From Paenibacillus urinalis (GTDB lineage: Bacteria; Bacillota; Bacilli; Paenibacillales; Paenibacillaceae), in contig NZ_CP118108.1 in the NCBI RefSeq assembly GCF_028747985.1, positions 3,849,501 through 3,913,500 of the forward strand: 64,000 nt of DNA, written 5' to 3'. The notes under the pieces are model-generated. The model was given only the letters and a program-made list of their open reading frames with translations, had not been told where the DNA came from and made no database searches. A program made the translations under genes and the position numbers. Of this stretch, positions 7,759 to 16,388 are shown in pieces. How positions within the stretch are numbered: the first letter of the stretch is position 1; every line of letters begins with the position of its first letter.

Positions 7759-9198
7759 TCACGCGGCCTCTTCCACTTTCGGCTCTTCCCAGCTCTGTCT
7801 TGTCATCGCGCCCCAGGAGTTGTTGTTCTGCATATATTGGATATGCCCTTGTACTCTCCACAGCACGCCAAGCTGGTGATATCCTACGAATTTCAAGGCC
7901 GAGAAGGTTAACATTTTTACAAGATCAGCTGGCTTCGGATAACGGCGGAAAGCAATCTCCTCTAGGATCAGCGCAGCTACACTGAGAAGATATCCGCTAA
8001 GGAAGTTCAGCAGCCCGAAGATAACAAGTACAGGCCAAGCTGTCATATCCAAGGCTACATAACCCGCTAGAGCAAGCAGCCCCGTAATACGGAAATAAGG
8101 ATTCAACGCTTCAAAAAATATGTTATAAGGCATCGTCAGCAGACCCATGGTCTTATACTTTGGTCTAAACATCATATTGCCGTTCTCAATCATATTTTTT
8201 AAGTTACCGCGGCCCCAGCGCTTGCGCTGGTTGGAAATGATCTTGTACGTGTCAGGTGCTTGAGTCCAGCATACCGCTTCAGGGCAAAAAGCAACCCGAT
8301 ATTTAATCTTGTTCTCCAGCATGTAACGATGCAGCTTAATAATAATGTTCATGTCTTCCCCAGGATAACCCCCCCGGTATCCGCCGACAGCGATAACCGC
8401 CTCTTTGCTGAATAAACCGAAGGCTCCCGATACGATAATGAGTCCGTTTAACTGACTCCAGCCAATCCGTCCTCCAAGAAAAGCTTTTAAATACTCAATC
8501 GATTGAAACATCGGCCACATCTTCCTAGGCAGTGACACTTCCTTGACTGCACCGTTCTCGATCTTGCAGCCGTTCGCGATTCTTACATCGCCGCCGATGG
8601 CCACAGTCTCTTCCGGATTCTCCAGGTACATGCGGGCCATGCGAATCAGTGCATCCTTCTCCAGCAGGGAATCTGCATCAATGGAAGAAATCAGCGGATA
8701 ATGCGAGAAGTTAATTCCGGCGTTAAGTGAATCCGCTTTGCCTCCGTTCTCTTTATCAATCAGGTACAGGAACGGATATTCCGGATTGTGATATACCCCG
8801 CGGATCGGCTCGACGTTAATGGTGCCGCGGAAGCTTGGATTTTTAATTTCTGTAAGACCAAACTCTTTGACAAGCACCTGAACGGTTCTGTCGCTAGATC
8901 CATCGTTGATGACGATAACTTCATAAGTAGGATAATTTAAGGTCATCAAGCATTTTACATTCTCGATAATGGTCAGCTCTTCATTGTAAGCCGGCACCAG
9001 CAGCGATACCGGAGGCACCACGTCTGATCCTGCAAGGCTCTTAAAGCTTGAAAACTCGGACCTGCGCCGGATGGACCATATATCCTTGTATGAGAAACAA
9101 AGAATACCAAAATACAAGACAGTAACAAACACGACGTAATATATAATGATTGTGCCGTAACCCAGCAAAATATCTCTAAGCAGTGAAATCTCCTCCAA
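7759..9198 (-). CDS. membrane GT2 processive glycosyltransferase (polysaccharide synthase)
   Basis: Up to 479 aa: an N-terminal membrane segment (about 12-36), a cytosolic GT2 domain and several C-terminal membrane segments (from about 355). GT2 motifs: VPAYNEE, NDGSSD (98-103), DAD (174-176), GED (280-282) and Q324RKRW328, the QxxRW signature of processive synthases of the hyaluronan, cellulose and PNAG type. It would polymerise and export a sugar chain; the sugar is unknown, perhaps a uronic-acid polymer given the dehydrogenase gene. The start is unusual. The ORF opens with TTG at 9198, and the next codons form GGAGGAG, which is 6-7 nt before a CTG at 9183. There is no ATG before the catalytic domain. 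It overlaps the end of the HEAT gene by 23 bp. Confidence 0.87.
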   Translation of the reverse strand: MEEISLLRDILLGYGTIIIYYVVFVTVLYFGILCFSYKDIWSIRRRSEFSSFKSLAGSDVVPPVSLLVPAYNEELTIIENVKCLMTLNYPTYEVIVINDGSSDRTVQVLVKEFGLTEIKNPSFRGTINVEPIRGVYHNPEYPFLYLIDKENGGKADSLNAGINFSHYPLISSIDADSLLEKDALIRMARMYLENPEETVAIGGDVRIANGCKIENGAVKEVSLPRKMWPMFQSIEYLKAFLGGRIGWSQLNGLIIVSGAFGLFSKEAVIAVGGYRGGYPGEDMNIIIKLHRYMLENKIKYRVAFCPEAVCWTQAPDTYKIISNQRKRWGRGNLKNMIENGNMMFRPKYKTMGLLTMPYNIFFEALNPYFRITGLLALAGYVALDMTAWPVLVIFGLLNFLSGYLLSVAALILEEIAFRRYPKPADLVKMLTFSALKFVGYHQLGVLWRVQGHIQYMQNNNSWGAMTRQSWEEPKVEEAA

Positions 9199-10372
9199 TC
9201 ACGCCGGACATCCGGTTTGCATTTGCTTGCGGCGCGGTGCCGAAGTAACGATTGTAGATCAGCCTTTTCTTGTTGAAGGTCATCATCTTCTCGATCTCTT
9301 CATGCTCATTCGCCGCTTCTATGGCACGTTCTGCATATTCCAGTGCCGTATCCTTGGCGACTCCAGTTCCCTTCAAGGCTGTCTCGCACAGCGCCTCGAA
9401 GCCTTCCTCACCAAGCTGCATCAGGCTGTTCGCACTGTTATGTCTAACGAGCCAGTCCTCATCTCCAAGTGCATTTTTGAGGAGAGGAATGCTGCCGGCT
9501 TGATGGCCTGCCCCTAACGTCTTGGCCATTTCGGCTCTGACTTCTGCCACAGGATCTCCCATCCACTCTACGATATTCCGTTCCTTAAGCACGGGATTCG
9601 TACTGAGGTACAGCTTAACCGCTTCAGAACGGATATGCAGATCCTTGGAGCCAAACAGCTGTGTTACTGCCGGCATCACTTCCGGAATAGCATGTCCAGA
9701 CATTGCGACAATACCAACTTTGACGAAATCCGGATCGTCAGATTCCAGTAATTCATATAACAGCTTGCTTGATTCAAGACTTGTCTCCATCAGAATATCT
9801 GCGGCCATGCGATGTATAGGCTTGCCTTTACTGAGCAGATAACCCAGCATTTCCTTCAGCTGCGCCGGACGCTCTGCACATCTTGCTGCCGCCCGGGCGT
9901 AGATAATAGCGTAGTTGACTTTCTTCTCTTCTTTTAACAGCTCTAGAATCGGCTCTGCCGCTTCGGTGCTTCGCATACCGCCCAGCCGGTAAGCAGCCTG
10001 TATAGCCGTACCTGTCCAAGAGCTGTTCAGCAGCTTCAATTGCTCATCTACGAAGCCGGTCTCCCGCGTAAGATCACGCAGCTTGTCTGCATGCTCTCCC
10101 TTCAGCTGGTCGATCCATGCAATACACTTGTCCATAATGACTTCCCTCTCAAGCTTGGTAAGCTTGCCAATCGGAAGCCGGATGGGTTCGCTGCCTGTCA
10201 GATTAGCTTGAACGTATACGAAGTAATCCTGATGCTTCTTTGCGTACAGTTCTTTTTTTCTAAGCTTTGAATTGTGTGAATTTTTTAACGCGAATAAAAT
10301 GATGATACCTGCCACGATCAGTCCTGCGCACAGGTACAAGAACGCGTACGCTAGGGCTATGTTTGAAAACAT
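9176..10372 (-). CDS. membrane-anchored HEAT-repeat protein
   Basis: A 398-aa protein with one N-terminal membrane segment (about 5-28, IALAYAFLYLCAGLIVAGIII), a basic linker and a cytosolic helical-repeat region. HEAT-like units are visible as AAEPILELLKEEKK, SSKLLYELLESDDPDFVKVGIVAM, VMPAVTQLFGSKDLHIRSEAV and SIPLLKNALGDEDWLVRHNSANSL. Such repeats are usually protein-binding scaffolds. Placed directly before the GT2 synthase and translationally overlapping it, it may hold the synthase and its regulator together; that is an inference. ATG 10372 has AAAGGAGG 10 nt upstream; an ORF extension to 10459 would overlap the preceding gene and lacks a binding site. Confidence 0.78.
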   Translation of the reverse strand: MFSNIALAYAFLYLCAGLIVAGIIILFALKNSHNSKLRKKELYAKKHQDYFVYVQANLTGSEPIRLPIGKLTKLEREVIMDKCIAWIDQLKGEHADKLRDLTRETGFVDEQLKLLNSSWTGTAIQAAYRLGGMRSTEAAEPILELLKEEKKVNYAIIYARAAARCAERPAQLKEMLGYLLSKGKPIHRMAADILMETSLESSKLLYELLESDDPDFVKVGIVAMSGHAIPEVMPAVTQLFGSKDLHIRSEAVKLYLSTNPVLKERNIVEWMGDPVAEVRAEMAKTLGAGHQAGSIPLLKNALGDEDWLVRHNSANSLMQLGEEGFEALCETALKGTGVAKDTALEYAERAIEAANEHEEIEKMMTFNKKRLIYNRYFGTAPQANANRMSGVIGGDFTA

Positions 10373-10388
10373 GAGTATGTGTCCTCCT

Positions 10389-12611
10389 TTATCGTTCCTG
10401 CTCCGTAATATCCATGAATGCCTTCTGCATCGAGTAGTAGCTCTCTTTGAGGCGCTCACTGTACTGGACAGCTTCCCACGAATTCCATGTGTATGGAGTC
10501 ATCGTCGTCAGATCAAGACTCTCCTCTGAGCCTCCCGGCCAGGATACTGCCCCTGTCTCTCTCTCTGTAAGCCAAGGGATAAATCTTATTCCTTCTGTAG
10601 TAACGGTCTTGAAGGCACGCTCCTCGCCTACCGGACTGTAATCAATCACCTGATGCGAGCTCGGATCACCAAACCCAAGCAGCATCCACGGAATGCGCAG
10701 TTCAATTTCTCGGCCTTCATACTGCCACAATGTAAGTGAATCAAAGTCCTCGGACGCAGGGTCCGAGCTTCCTCTATTCAGTTTACCTATCACTTCATCC
10801 ATGTAAGGATGAGCAAATTTGGTATCCGGCGGTGACATCATCAGACTGATGGCTAGTTTCCATGGCACAAAGGAAGGCGTGTCCGCCGGCTGTTCCTCAA
10901 GCATCCAATATCCTTCAGGCCCGTACATCCGCTGATTGAAATCATAGCTTTTCGCGATGTTAACCGCTGATTCCTCATCCTTGCCGACAGTAATGACCGT
11001 TTCTAGATCTCCGCCTTCCATCTTTTTGCCAGGCAGCTCCTCAGCAGGCTGATTACCTCCTGCTAATGTGTCTGTTCCAATGCTGAGCTTTGTCTTATCC
11101 GGATCAAAAGCCTCATCCAGCGTAATTCCGATATATACGTAAGCTTCATCATGAGTCATCTTCATGCTTTCGATGCCCTCAACCTTTCCCTGCCACTGCT
11201 TGACCTCTCCTTCGGCAAGTGAGCTCCAATCGTCGAGGCTTCCATCCATAAATAACTGATTCTGCTTCCCGGCTTCCATTGCGAGCACGCCAAACATCTT
11301 CTCGTTTGTCAGCACGTTCAGCCAGAACGATCTTCGATCTGCAGGAATCTCAAGCGGCATCGTATTCCACGTTTTCTTAAACCATTCATCCTGCCACATG
11401 AAGAGGATCGCTCCTGCATATCCTTCGTCATATATGTCCTTGGTGAGGGATACATTGATCTCGCCCTGCTCCTGCTCATTGTGTCCTCCCTGATCCTTTC
11501 CGCCTAATCCATAGTGGGATATTCCCAAGGAAGCCGGAACACCGTATTCTGTAATCATTACAGGCATATCGGTATACTCGGATTTAAGCTTTTGCAAGTA
11601 GGCTTTGTAGGTGTTGTACTCCCCATTGTCATCCTTAATGGTCTGAAGTGTTTCATCGGTACGGAAGAAATCAGGGTAGTACGGGTACACATGGTATGCT
11701 GCAAAATATCCACCCTGCCAATCCAGCGGCTCAATGTGTCTGGCATCCACACTAACCAGATCCTCTTCGAACAGCGGCTCACCTGGATGAGAAAGCACGT
11801 CGGTTGTCACCCAGTTCGTAAAGGTCATCGGATGCTCCCAGCCATATTGCTGTTCTTCGCTCGCTACATGATCAAGCAGCTCCGCAAGCCAGTTCTCAAA
11901 CGGCGTTGCATCCTCTGTACCGGCAAAATAATTCCCGACATAACGAGGATGATCCTTATACTGCTTATTGGTGTTATCCACCATATGCGGGTCCCACTCG
12001 GTGCCTAAATGCCATGCCATCAAATATTGTCCAACATTGGCCGTATACTTTCCGCTCGACTCTCCTTGTACTGGAGGGATATCGGCATCACCGTATACTG
12101 CTGCAACGGCCTTCTCAATCTCTGACTTGAACTTCTCCTGAATGCCTTCCGCAAATGCATCCTGCTGCTCGATAAGCTGTTCCTCAGGTGACCAAATGCC
12201 TTGGATGAAATATAGCGGATGCTCTTTCCCCCTGTTGTATTCAACAAGTGCGGAATAAAATACAGGCTGATGAACGGTATACACACGAATGACGTTTGCA
12301 CCCATTTCCTCAATCTGTTCGAACCACTTTAAGTAGTCCTCTTTGTCCAGCGGAAATTCCCCCGGATAGTACCCCGGCTTGGTAGAGCCCAGATTAACTC
12401 CCTTGACGAACATCTCCTCCCACACGCCCTCTTGGGTGTACTGCAGGAAACGATCGCCCTCCGTCCGGAATTTCATGCTCGTCCCATCTTCAGCAGCATA
12501 GGTGAGCTGAGCTGGTTTAAGCAGAAAATAGCCAAGCCCTCCTCCCCCGCCGATTAGCAGGACGCCTGCCAAAATCCATAGGGCAAGACGTTTTCTTTTT
12601 CGTTTGCTCAT
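10389..12611 (-). CDS. membrane-anchored glycoside-hydrolase-like protein with CBM9-like C-terminus, first gene of the polysaccharide operon
   Basis: A 740-aa extracytoplasmic protein: basic N-terminus, membrane anchor (about 9-31) and a TIM-barrel glycosidase-like domain (about 65-430). Typical (beta/alpha)8 strands are KGVNLGS, GANVIRVYTV, MAWHLGTEWDP (candidate acid/base Glu205), FAAYHVYPYYPDFF and VMITEYGVPAS (candidate nucleophile Glu355), an arrangement like clan GH-A enzymes. From about 455 (MDGSLDDWSSL) a CBM9/DOMON-like beta domain follows, with DEAYVYIGITL and REIELRIPWMLLGFG. The substrate is unknown; synthase operons often carry a hydrolase that trims or releases the polymer. ATG 12611 has GGAG about 13 nt upstream, a modest site. 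The gene begins the operon; no convincing promoter was identified. Confidence 0.75.
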   Translation of the reverse strand: MSKRKRKRLALWILAGVLLIGGGGGLGYFLLKPAQLTYAAEDGTSMKFRTEGDRFLQYTQEGVWEEMFVKGVNLGSTKPGYYPGEFPLDKEDYLKWFEQIEEMGANVIRVYTVHQPVFYSALVEYNRGKEHPLYFIQGIWSPEEQLIEQQDAFAEGIQEKFKSEIEKAVAAVYGDADIPPVQGESSGKYTANVGQYLMAWHLGTEWDPHMVDNTNKQYKDHPRYVGNYFAGTEDATPFENWLAELLDHVASEEQQYGWEHPMTFTNWVTTDVLSHPGEPLFEEDLVSVDARHIEPLDWQGGYFAAYHVYPYYPDFFRTDETLQTIKDDNGEYNTYKAYLQKLKSEYTDMPVMITEYGVPASLGISHYGLGGKDQGGHNEQEQGEINVSLTKDIYDEGYAGAILFMWQDEWFKKTWNTMPLEIPADRRSFWLNVLTNEKMFGVLAMEAGKQNQLFMDGSLDDWSSLAEGEVKQWQGKVEGIESMKMTHDEAYVYIGITLDEAFDPDKTKLSIGTDTLAGGNQPAEELPGKKMEGGDLETVITVGKDEESAVNIAKSYDFNQRMYGPEGYWMLEEQPADTPSFVPWKLAISLMMSPPDTKFAHPYMDEVIGKLNRGSSDPASEDFDSLTLWQYEGREIELRIPWMLLGFGDPSSHQVIDYSPVGEERAFKTVTTEGIRFIPWLTERETGAVSWPGGSEESLDLTTMTPYTWNSWEAVQYSERLKESYYSMQKAFMDITEQER

Positions 12612-13440
12612 GGCTTTTGTTTCGCTCCATCTCTCTAAAATGTTGATTTCTCCGTATCAAAACATGAATCTCATGCTGATCGTTCAACTGCCTTAAAATT
12701 TTTTGCTTACTTTTTAAGATAAGCGCTCGAATGCGTTTCTCTTAAATCCAGCCCGTGACACCTGCACGGTTCATAAATAACTATATCGTCATGGTTTCAC
12801 TTTTGTAACTAGGCTAATGGAAGGAAAGATGGAGATGGATACTATTGCCCATTTTGCTTGCTGTCTGCCTAAGACCTTGCCTTTTCCTCCTTGTACTTCC
12901 CTCTCTACCTGCACCCCAGCCTATGTCCCAGCCTATTTATGAGCCCTGCCCCTTTGCTGTCCGCAGTGAAGAATCCTCTGAACGCCTGTGGTTACTACGC
13001 CGATCGGCTCCATCTCACTACTGCAAAAGAGTGATTTCAGGAATCGGTTTGCGCTGTCCTCCTATAGTTTAACGCATATCCCTACCCAAAGTTACTTATG
13101 TTTTTACATTTTTACCCATAGTTATTACAAAATTGATACAATAGTCCGATAACAAAATAGCGAAAAAGCTTGATATAACAGCATTTTCGATTTTTTTCGT
13201 TTTTAGCAAAAAAGGACGTGAGTCCTGTATAGGCCTGGGTCGTATTTAATATTAATTTACATTCCCATTTTTGTATGCCTTTTCATAACTCAAAGGTCTC
13301 AAATAACTGACATGTTATGTAAAAATCCAAGTCTATTTTCCTAATTCGCTGTTCTTTTTGACAAACTTTTGAACTTTCATACGTTTTCAAAAAAATTCCG
13401 GTTGCTGTATGTATATTTCTCCGTTATCCTATTAAAATAA
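12612..13440. other. long intergenic region between the polysaccharide operon and the SOS cassette
   Basis: About 0.8 kb with no convincing gene. It must hold the promoters of both divergent units. The left half has moderate GC, including a short CCGTG/CACGG hairpin near 12761-12777. From about 13080 it becomes AT-rich with runs of T. A 75-aa ORF (12845-13072) has no good start site and a Cys/Pro/Leu-rich composition unlike the neighbours, and is not accepted as a gene. No known riboswitch was recognised with confidence. Confidence 0.6.
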
Positions 13441-13452
13441 GAACATGTGTTC
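13441..13452 (+). promoter_or_regulatory. LexA operator (Bacillus-type SOS box)
   Basis: GAACATGTGTTC is a perfect 12-bp palindrome matching GAAC-N4-GTTC. The centre ATGT fits the RNRY of the Gram-positive SOS consensus, and the following C also fits. It lies 76 nt upstream of the Y-family polymerase start. Confidence 0.85.
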
Positions 13453-13528
13453 CGTTTAATCTCAACTCTGCTATAACCGTGACGTTCCTTGGTTCAATTT
13501 AATCCCAAATGGAGAGGAGGCCTGCGTT

Positions 13529-14770
13529 ATGGAACGAATGAAACGCGTTATTATGCTGGCAGACTGCCAATCCTTTTATGCGAGCGTGGAGAAATCGGCC
13601 CATCCCGAGTATGCAAACCGGCCGCTTGTCGTAGCAGGTGACCCTGCCCGGCGTTCCGGCATTATACTGGCTGCCTGCCCTATTGCGAAGTCCTACGGAA
13701 TTACAACGGCAGAACGCCTGTCCGATGCGCTTGCGAAATGTCCGGATGTTGTGGTGGTTCGGCCCCGGATGTCAGAATATATTCGTGTCTCTCTCCATAT
13801 TACGGATATTCTCCAGTCCTATACCGATCTCGTTGAGCCCTATAGTATTGATGAGCAGTTCCTTGATGTTACCGGCAGCCTCGGCTTGTTCGGCAGTCCT
13901 GAGGACATTGCTCTCCGTATTCAGCAGCAGATCATGCAGGAAACCGGCGTATATGTACGACTAGGCATCAGCGATACTAAGGTTGTGAGCAAGATGGCCT
14001 GTGATCTTTTTGCCAAAAAAAATAAAAACGGCATCTATGTTCTTCCCAAAGAACAAATTGCAGATACGCTGTGGCCGATGCCCATTCGGGACATGTTTAT
14101 GGTCGGCTCTCGGATGTCACGCCATTTTTACAAGATGGGGATTCATACGATCGGCGATTTAGCCCGAACCCCGCTGCCGAGACTCCGTGACCGCTGGGGA
14201 GTTAACGGAGAGGTGCTGTGGCGCATTGCAAACGGCGTGGATCAATCGCCCGTCATGCCCAGCACCTTCCACCAGCAGCAAAAAGGTATCGGACATCAAA
14301 TGACGCTGCCAAGAGACTATACGACCTGGTCAGAAATTCAGGTTGTGCTGCTCGAACTATGTGAGCTTGTAGCCAGACGTTCCCGGGAGAAAAGTCTCAT
14401 GGGAAGTGTTGTATCTGTAGGCTGCCGGGGCATCGATTTTGATAAACCGACCGGCTTCTCCCGCCAGATGAAGATTGAAGAGCCTACTCACATTACCGAT
14501 GAGGTCTATGAAGCAGCCAAGACGCTCTTCCTGCGTCACTGGGATGGTGAGCCTGTACGGCGGATCGGCGTATCACTAACCGACCTTGTACCTGATACAG
14601 AATATCAGCTGACATGGTTTGATGAGCGTGAACAGAAGCGGGAGCTGGAGAAGGCAACTGATGAGATTAAACGAAGATTTGGAGACACCGCTATTATGCG
14701 TGCTTCCTCTCTGCAAAAGGCCGGGCAGGCACATGATCGTTCTCGTAAAATTGGAGGTCATTACCGATGA
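13529..14770 (+). CDS. Y-family DNA polymerase, UvrX/YqjW type
   Basis: A 413-aa error-prone polymerase for lesion bypass. Palm motifs are MLADCQSFYASVE (catalytic Asp) and YSIDEQFLDVTG (catalytic Asp-Glu); LGISDTKVVSKMACDLF, a helix-hairpin-helix region (MGIHTIGDLARTPL) and a C-terminal little-finger domain follow. The Cys after Asp in ADCQSFYAS is shared with UvrX and YqjW of B. subtilis. ATG 13529 has GAGAGGAGG 8 nt upstream. The SOS box at 13441 predicts LexA control. Its stop overlaps the YolD-like start by ATGA, the usual UvrX-YolD operon pattern. Confidence 0.92.
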   Translation: MERMKRVIMLADCQSFYASVEKSAHPEYANRPLVVAGDPARRSGIILAACPIAKSYGITTAERLSDALAKCPDVVVVRPRMSEYIRVSLHITDILQSYTDLVEPYSIDEQFLDVTGSLGLFGSPEDIALRIQQQIMQETGVYVRLGISDTKVVSKMACDLFAKKNKNGIYVLPKEQIADTLWPMPIRDMFMVGSRMSRHFYKMGIHTIGDLARTPLPRLRDRWGVNGEVLWRIANGVDQSPVMPSTFHQQQKGIGHQMTLPRDYTTWSEIQVVLLELCELVARRSREKSLMGSVVSVGCRGIDFDKPTGFSRQMKIEEPTHITDEVYEAAKTLFLRHWDGEPVRRIGVSLTDLVPDTEYQLTWFDEREQKRELEKATDEIKRRFGDTAIMRASSLQKAGQAHDRSRKIGGHYR

Positions 14771-15108
14771 GTAAAAAGTTAGAACGCAATGGATTGTTTG
14801 AATCCTCACGTATGATGCTTCCTGAGCACCGGGAGGCCTATGTTACGCATCAGCAAAGACTCGCACCCAAGGCTCGCCCTCAGCTGGATTCTCAAGCAGC
14901 TGAAGAAATGTCGCGTTTGCTTGCTGAGTCTCTTATGCTGTATACAGAGATAACCCTTGTCCTGTTTGACGAGTGGGAAGATATACTGATGAGCGGCATC
15001 GTGGTCAAATTCGATCAGGCTTCACGCTCAATCCGCCTTCAGGATGAAGAAGGTACGCTTCATGACATTCGAATGCGGCATATTATCGAAGTTCGCTCTG
15101 GCCGTTAA
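14767..15108 (+). CDS. YolD-like protein
   Basis: A 113-aa protein of the YolD family, found next to Y-family polymerases in Firmicutes and thought to serve like UmuD. Family features are the N-terminal RNGLFESSRMMLPEHREAY, the central ITLVLFDEWEDILMSGIVVKFD and the C-terminal IRLQDEEGTLHDIRMRHIIEV. It begins inside the polymerase stop (ATGA), so translation is coupled and the SOS box at 13441 should govern it. The exact biochemical role of the family is not established. Confidence 0.85.
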   Translation: MSKKLERNGLFESSRMMLPEHREAYVTHQQRLAPKARPQLDSQAAEEMSRLLAESLMLYTEITLVLFDEWEDILMSGIVVKFDQASRSIRLQDEEGTLHDIRMRHIIEVRSGR

Positions 15109-15239
15109 ATGCGTTATACTTTATTCGTAATCCCTTAGTCAGGATGCCTAGTCAGTGGATACCTAAGACCCTTTGACCAGGAGATAGGGACGATGGATAG
15201 ACAGCGCTGGCTGCTTGAAAATAGAGGAGGGCTTCATGA

Positions 15240-15914
15240 ATGTGCGGACGATTTACGCTTGGAATATCACTTGAAGAATTGATGCTCCGCTATATGCTGG
15301 AGGAGATTCCGGATTATATTGATTACAGGCCTCATTATAATATTGCGCCGACACAGCAAATTATGGCTGTCATTCATGATGGATCACAGCGACGTGCCGG
15401 AACACTGAGATGGGGACTCGTTCCTCATTGGGCCAAGGACCTCAGCATAGGGAGCCGAATGATTAATGCGCGCAGTGAAACCGTGCTGGATAAGCCTGCA
15501 TTTCGGGAATCGTTTCTTCGCAAGCGATGCCTTATTCCCGCCGATGGCTTTTACGAGTGGCTGAAAGAGGAGGATGGAACCAAAACACCTTATCGCATCA
15601 TCCCCCGGACGGGCTTGTTCAGCTTTGCCGGGCTGTATGATACATGGATGGATCCTGAAGGGCAGCGTGTCAGCACCTGTACGATTCTGACCACAAGCCC
15701 AAATACGCTTATGAGCCGTATACATGATCGGATGCCGGTCATTCTCTCTCCTGGCAAGGAGCAGCTGTGGCTGGATCGCACCGTGCAGCAGCCAGAAGAG
15801 CTCCTTCCGCTTCTGCGTCCTTATCCGGAGGAAGAGATGGAGGCTTATCCCGTATCACGTGCCGTGAATCGGGTCGCGAATGACAGTGTTGAATTAACAC
15901 ATCCTTTGGCGTAG
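15240..15914 (+). CDS. SRAP family protein (YedK/HMCES-like abasic-site shield)
   Basis: A 224-aa protein of the SOS response-associated peptidase family. It starts MCGRF, so that after removal of Met the catalytic Cys2 is N-terminal and can form a thiazolidine cross-link with abasic sites in single-stranded DNA. Other family marks are YNIAPTQQIMAV, LRWGLVPHWAKD, MINARSETV, CLIPADGFYEW and the His in RIHDRMPVIL. ATG 15240 is fixed by the MCGRF rule and has GAGGAGGGC upstream. It lies 131 nt after the YolD-like gene with no terminator between, so it probably belongs to the same SOS transcript. Confidence 0.93.
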   Translation: MCGRFTLGISLEELMLRYMLEEIPDYIDYRPHYNIAPTQQIMAVIHDGSQRRAGTLRWGLVPHWAKDLSIGSRMINARSETVLDKPAFRESFLRKRCLIPADGFYEWLKEEDGTKTPYRIIPRTGLFSFAGLYDTWMDPEGQRVSTCTILTTSPNTLMSRIHDRMPVILSPGKEQLWLDRTVQQPEELLPLLRPYPEEEMEAYPVSRAVNRVANDSVELTHPLA

Positions 15915-15980
15915 GACCAGCACTATAGAACCAGGTAATTAATAATAAAAATCGTTCGTTTCGTTATACTCTCAATAAGC

Positions 15981-16011
15981 AAGGGACCTCGCAGACATCG
16001 CGAGGTCCCTT
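15981..16011. terminator. bidirectional terminator, SRAP gene / spoVIF-like gene
   Basis: AAGGGACCTCGC (15981-15992) pairs with GCGAGGTCCCTT (16000-16011), a perfect 12-bp stem. It lies between convergent genes, 4 nt from the - strand stop; the + strand side is followed by ACTTTT. Confidence 0.8.
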
Positions 16012-16015
16012 ACTT

Positions 16016-16303
16016 TTAACGAAACATTCCCCACAGCTTGATGAGATGCAGGGTATTGTTCGGATCAATTTTTTGATCAATTACGAATTTAACGAGCTTA
16101 TCTTCATCTGCGGAAGTAAATTTTTCATTCAGAATGGCTGCAGATGATTTGACCAACCGTCTGACTTTCGCACTATTTTGCAAATCGGCCTTGGTCACGC
16201 CGTCAATCAGCACTTTAACTTTTTCCTTCATCACCGGGTTCTTCATTTTGGTCTTCACCCGTTCCACCAGCTGTGGACTAATCCCATATTTTTGATAGCT
16301 CAA
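16016..16303 (-). CDS. SpoVIF-like small sporulation protein
   Basis: A 95-aa basic, all-helical protein without membrane segments. The pattern KVKVLIDGVTK...VRRLVKSSAAILN...SADEDKLVKFVIDQKI matches stage VI sporulation protein F, which in B. subtilis helps spore-coat assembly under mother-cell control. Similarity is judged by eye and is only moderate. The start is TTG at 16303, supported by a full GGAGGTG 10 nt upstream. It is the last gene of the block after recG and lies 85 nt from it. A different small helical family cannot be excluded. Confidence 0.6.
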   Translation of the reverse strand: MSYQKYGISPQLVERVKTKMKNPVMKEKVKVLIDGVTKADLQNSAKVRRLVKSSAAILNEKFTSADEDKLVKFVIDQKIDPNNTLHLIKLWGMFR

Positions 16304-16388
16304 CAGAACATCGCACCTCCCCGCCTATATCGTAGTCCTCCACTACTATATGCCGGGGCAGCTCGTCCACTTGACCTTATTTTTTATG

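Noticed and set aside
12940..13060. GCAAACC and GGAGCCGATCGGCG blocks on the - strand resembling a c-di-GMP-I riboswitch
   Set aside because: The ACGCAAAGCC block, tetraloop and receptor of the GEMM consensus are not present, and the segment is more than 300 nt from the operon start.
12845..13072. 75-aa + strand ORF in the long intergenic gap
   Set aside because: No ribosome binding site at a proper distance, Cys/Pro/Leu-rich composition without domain features, and no conserved neighbour context.
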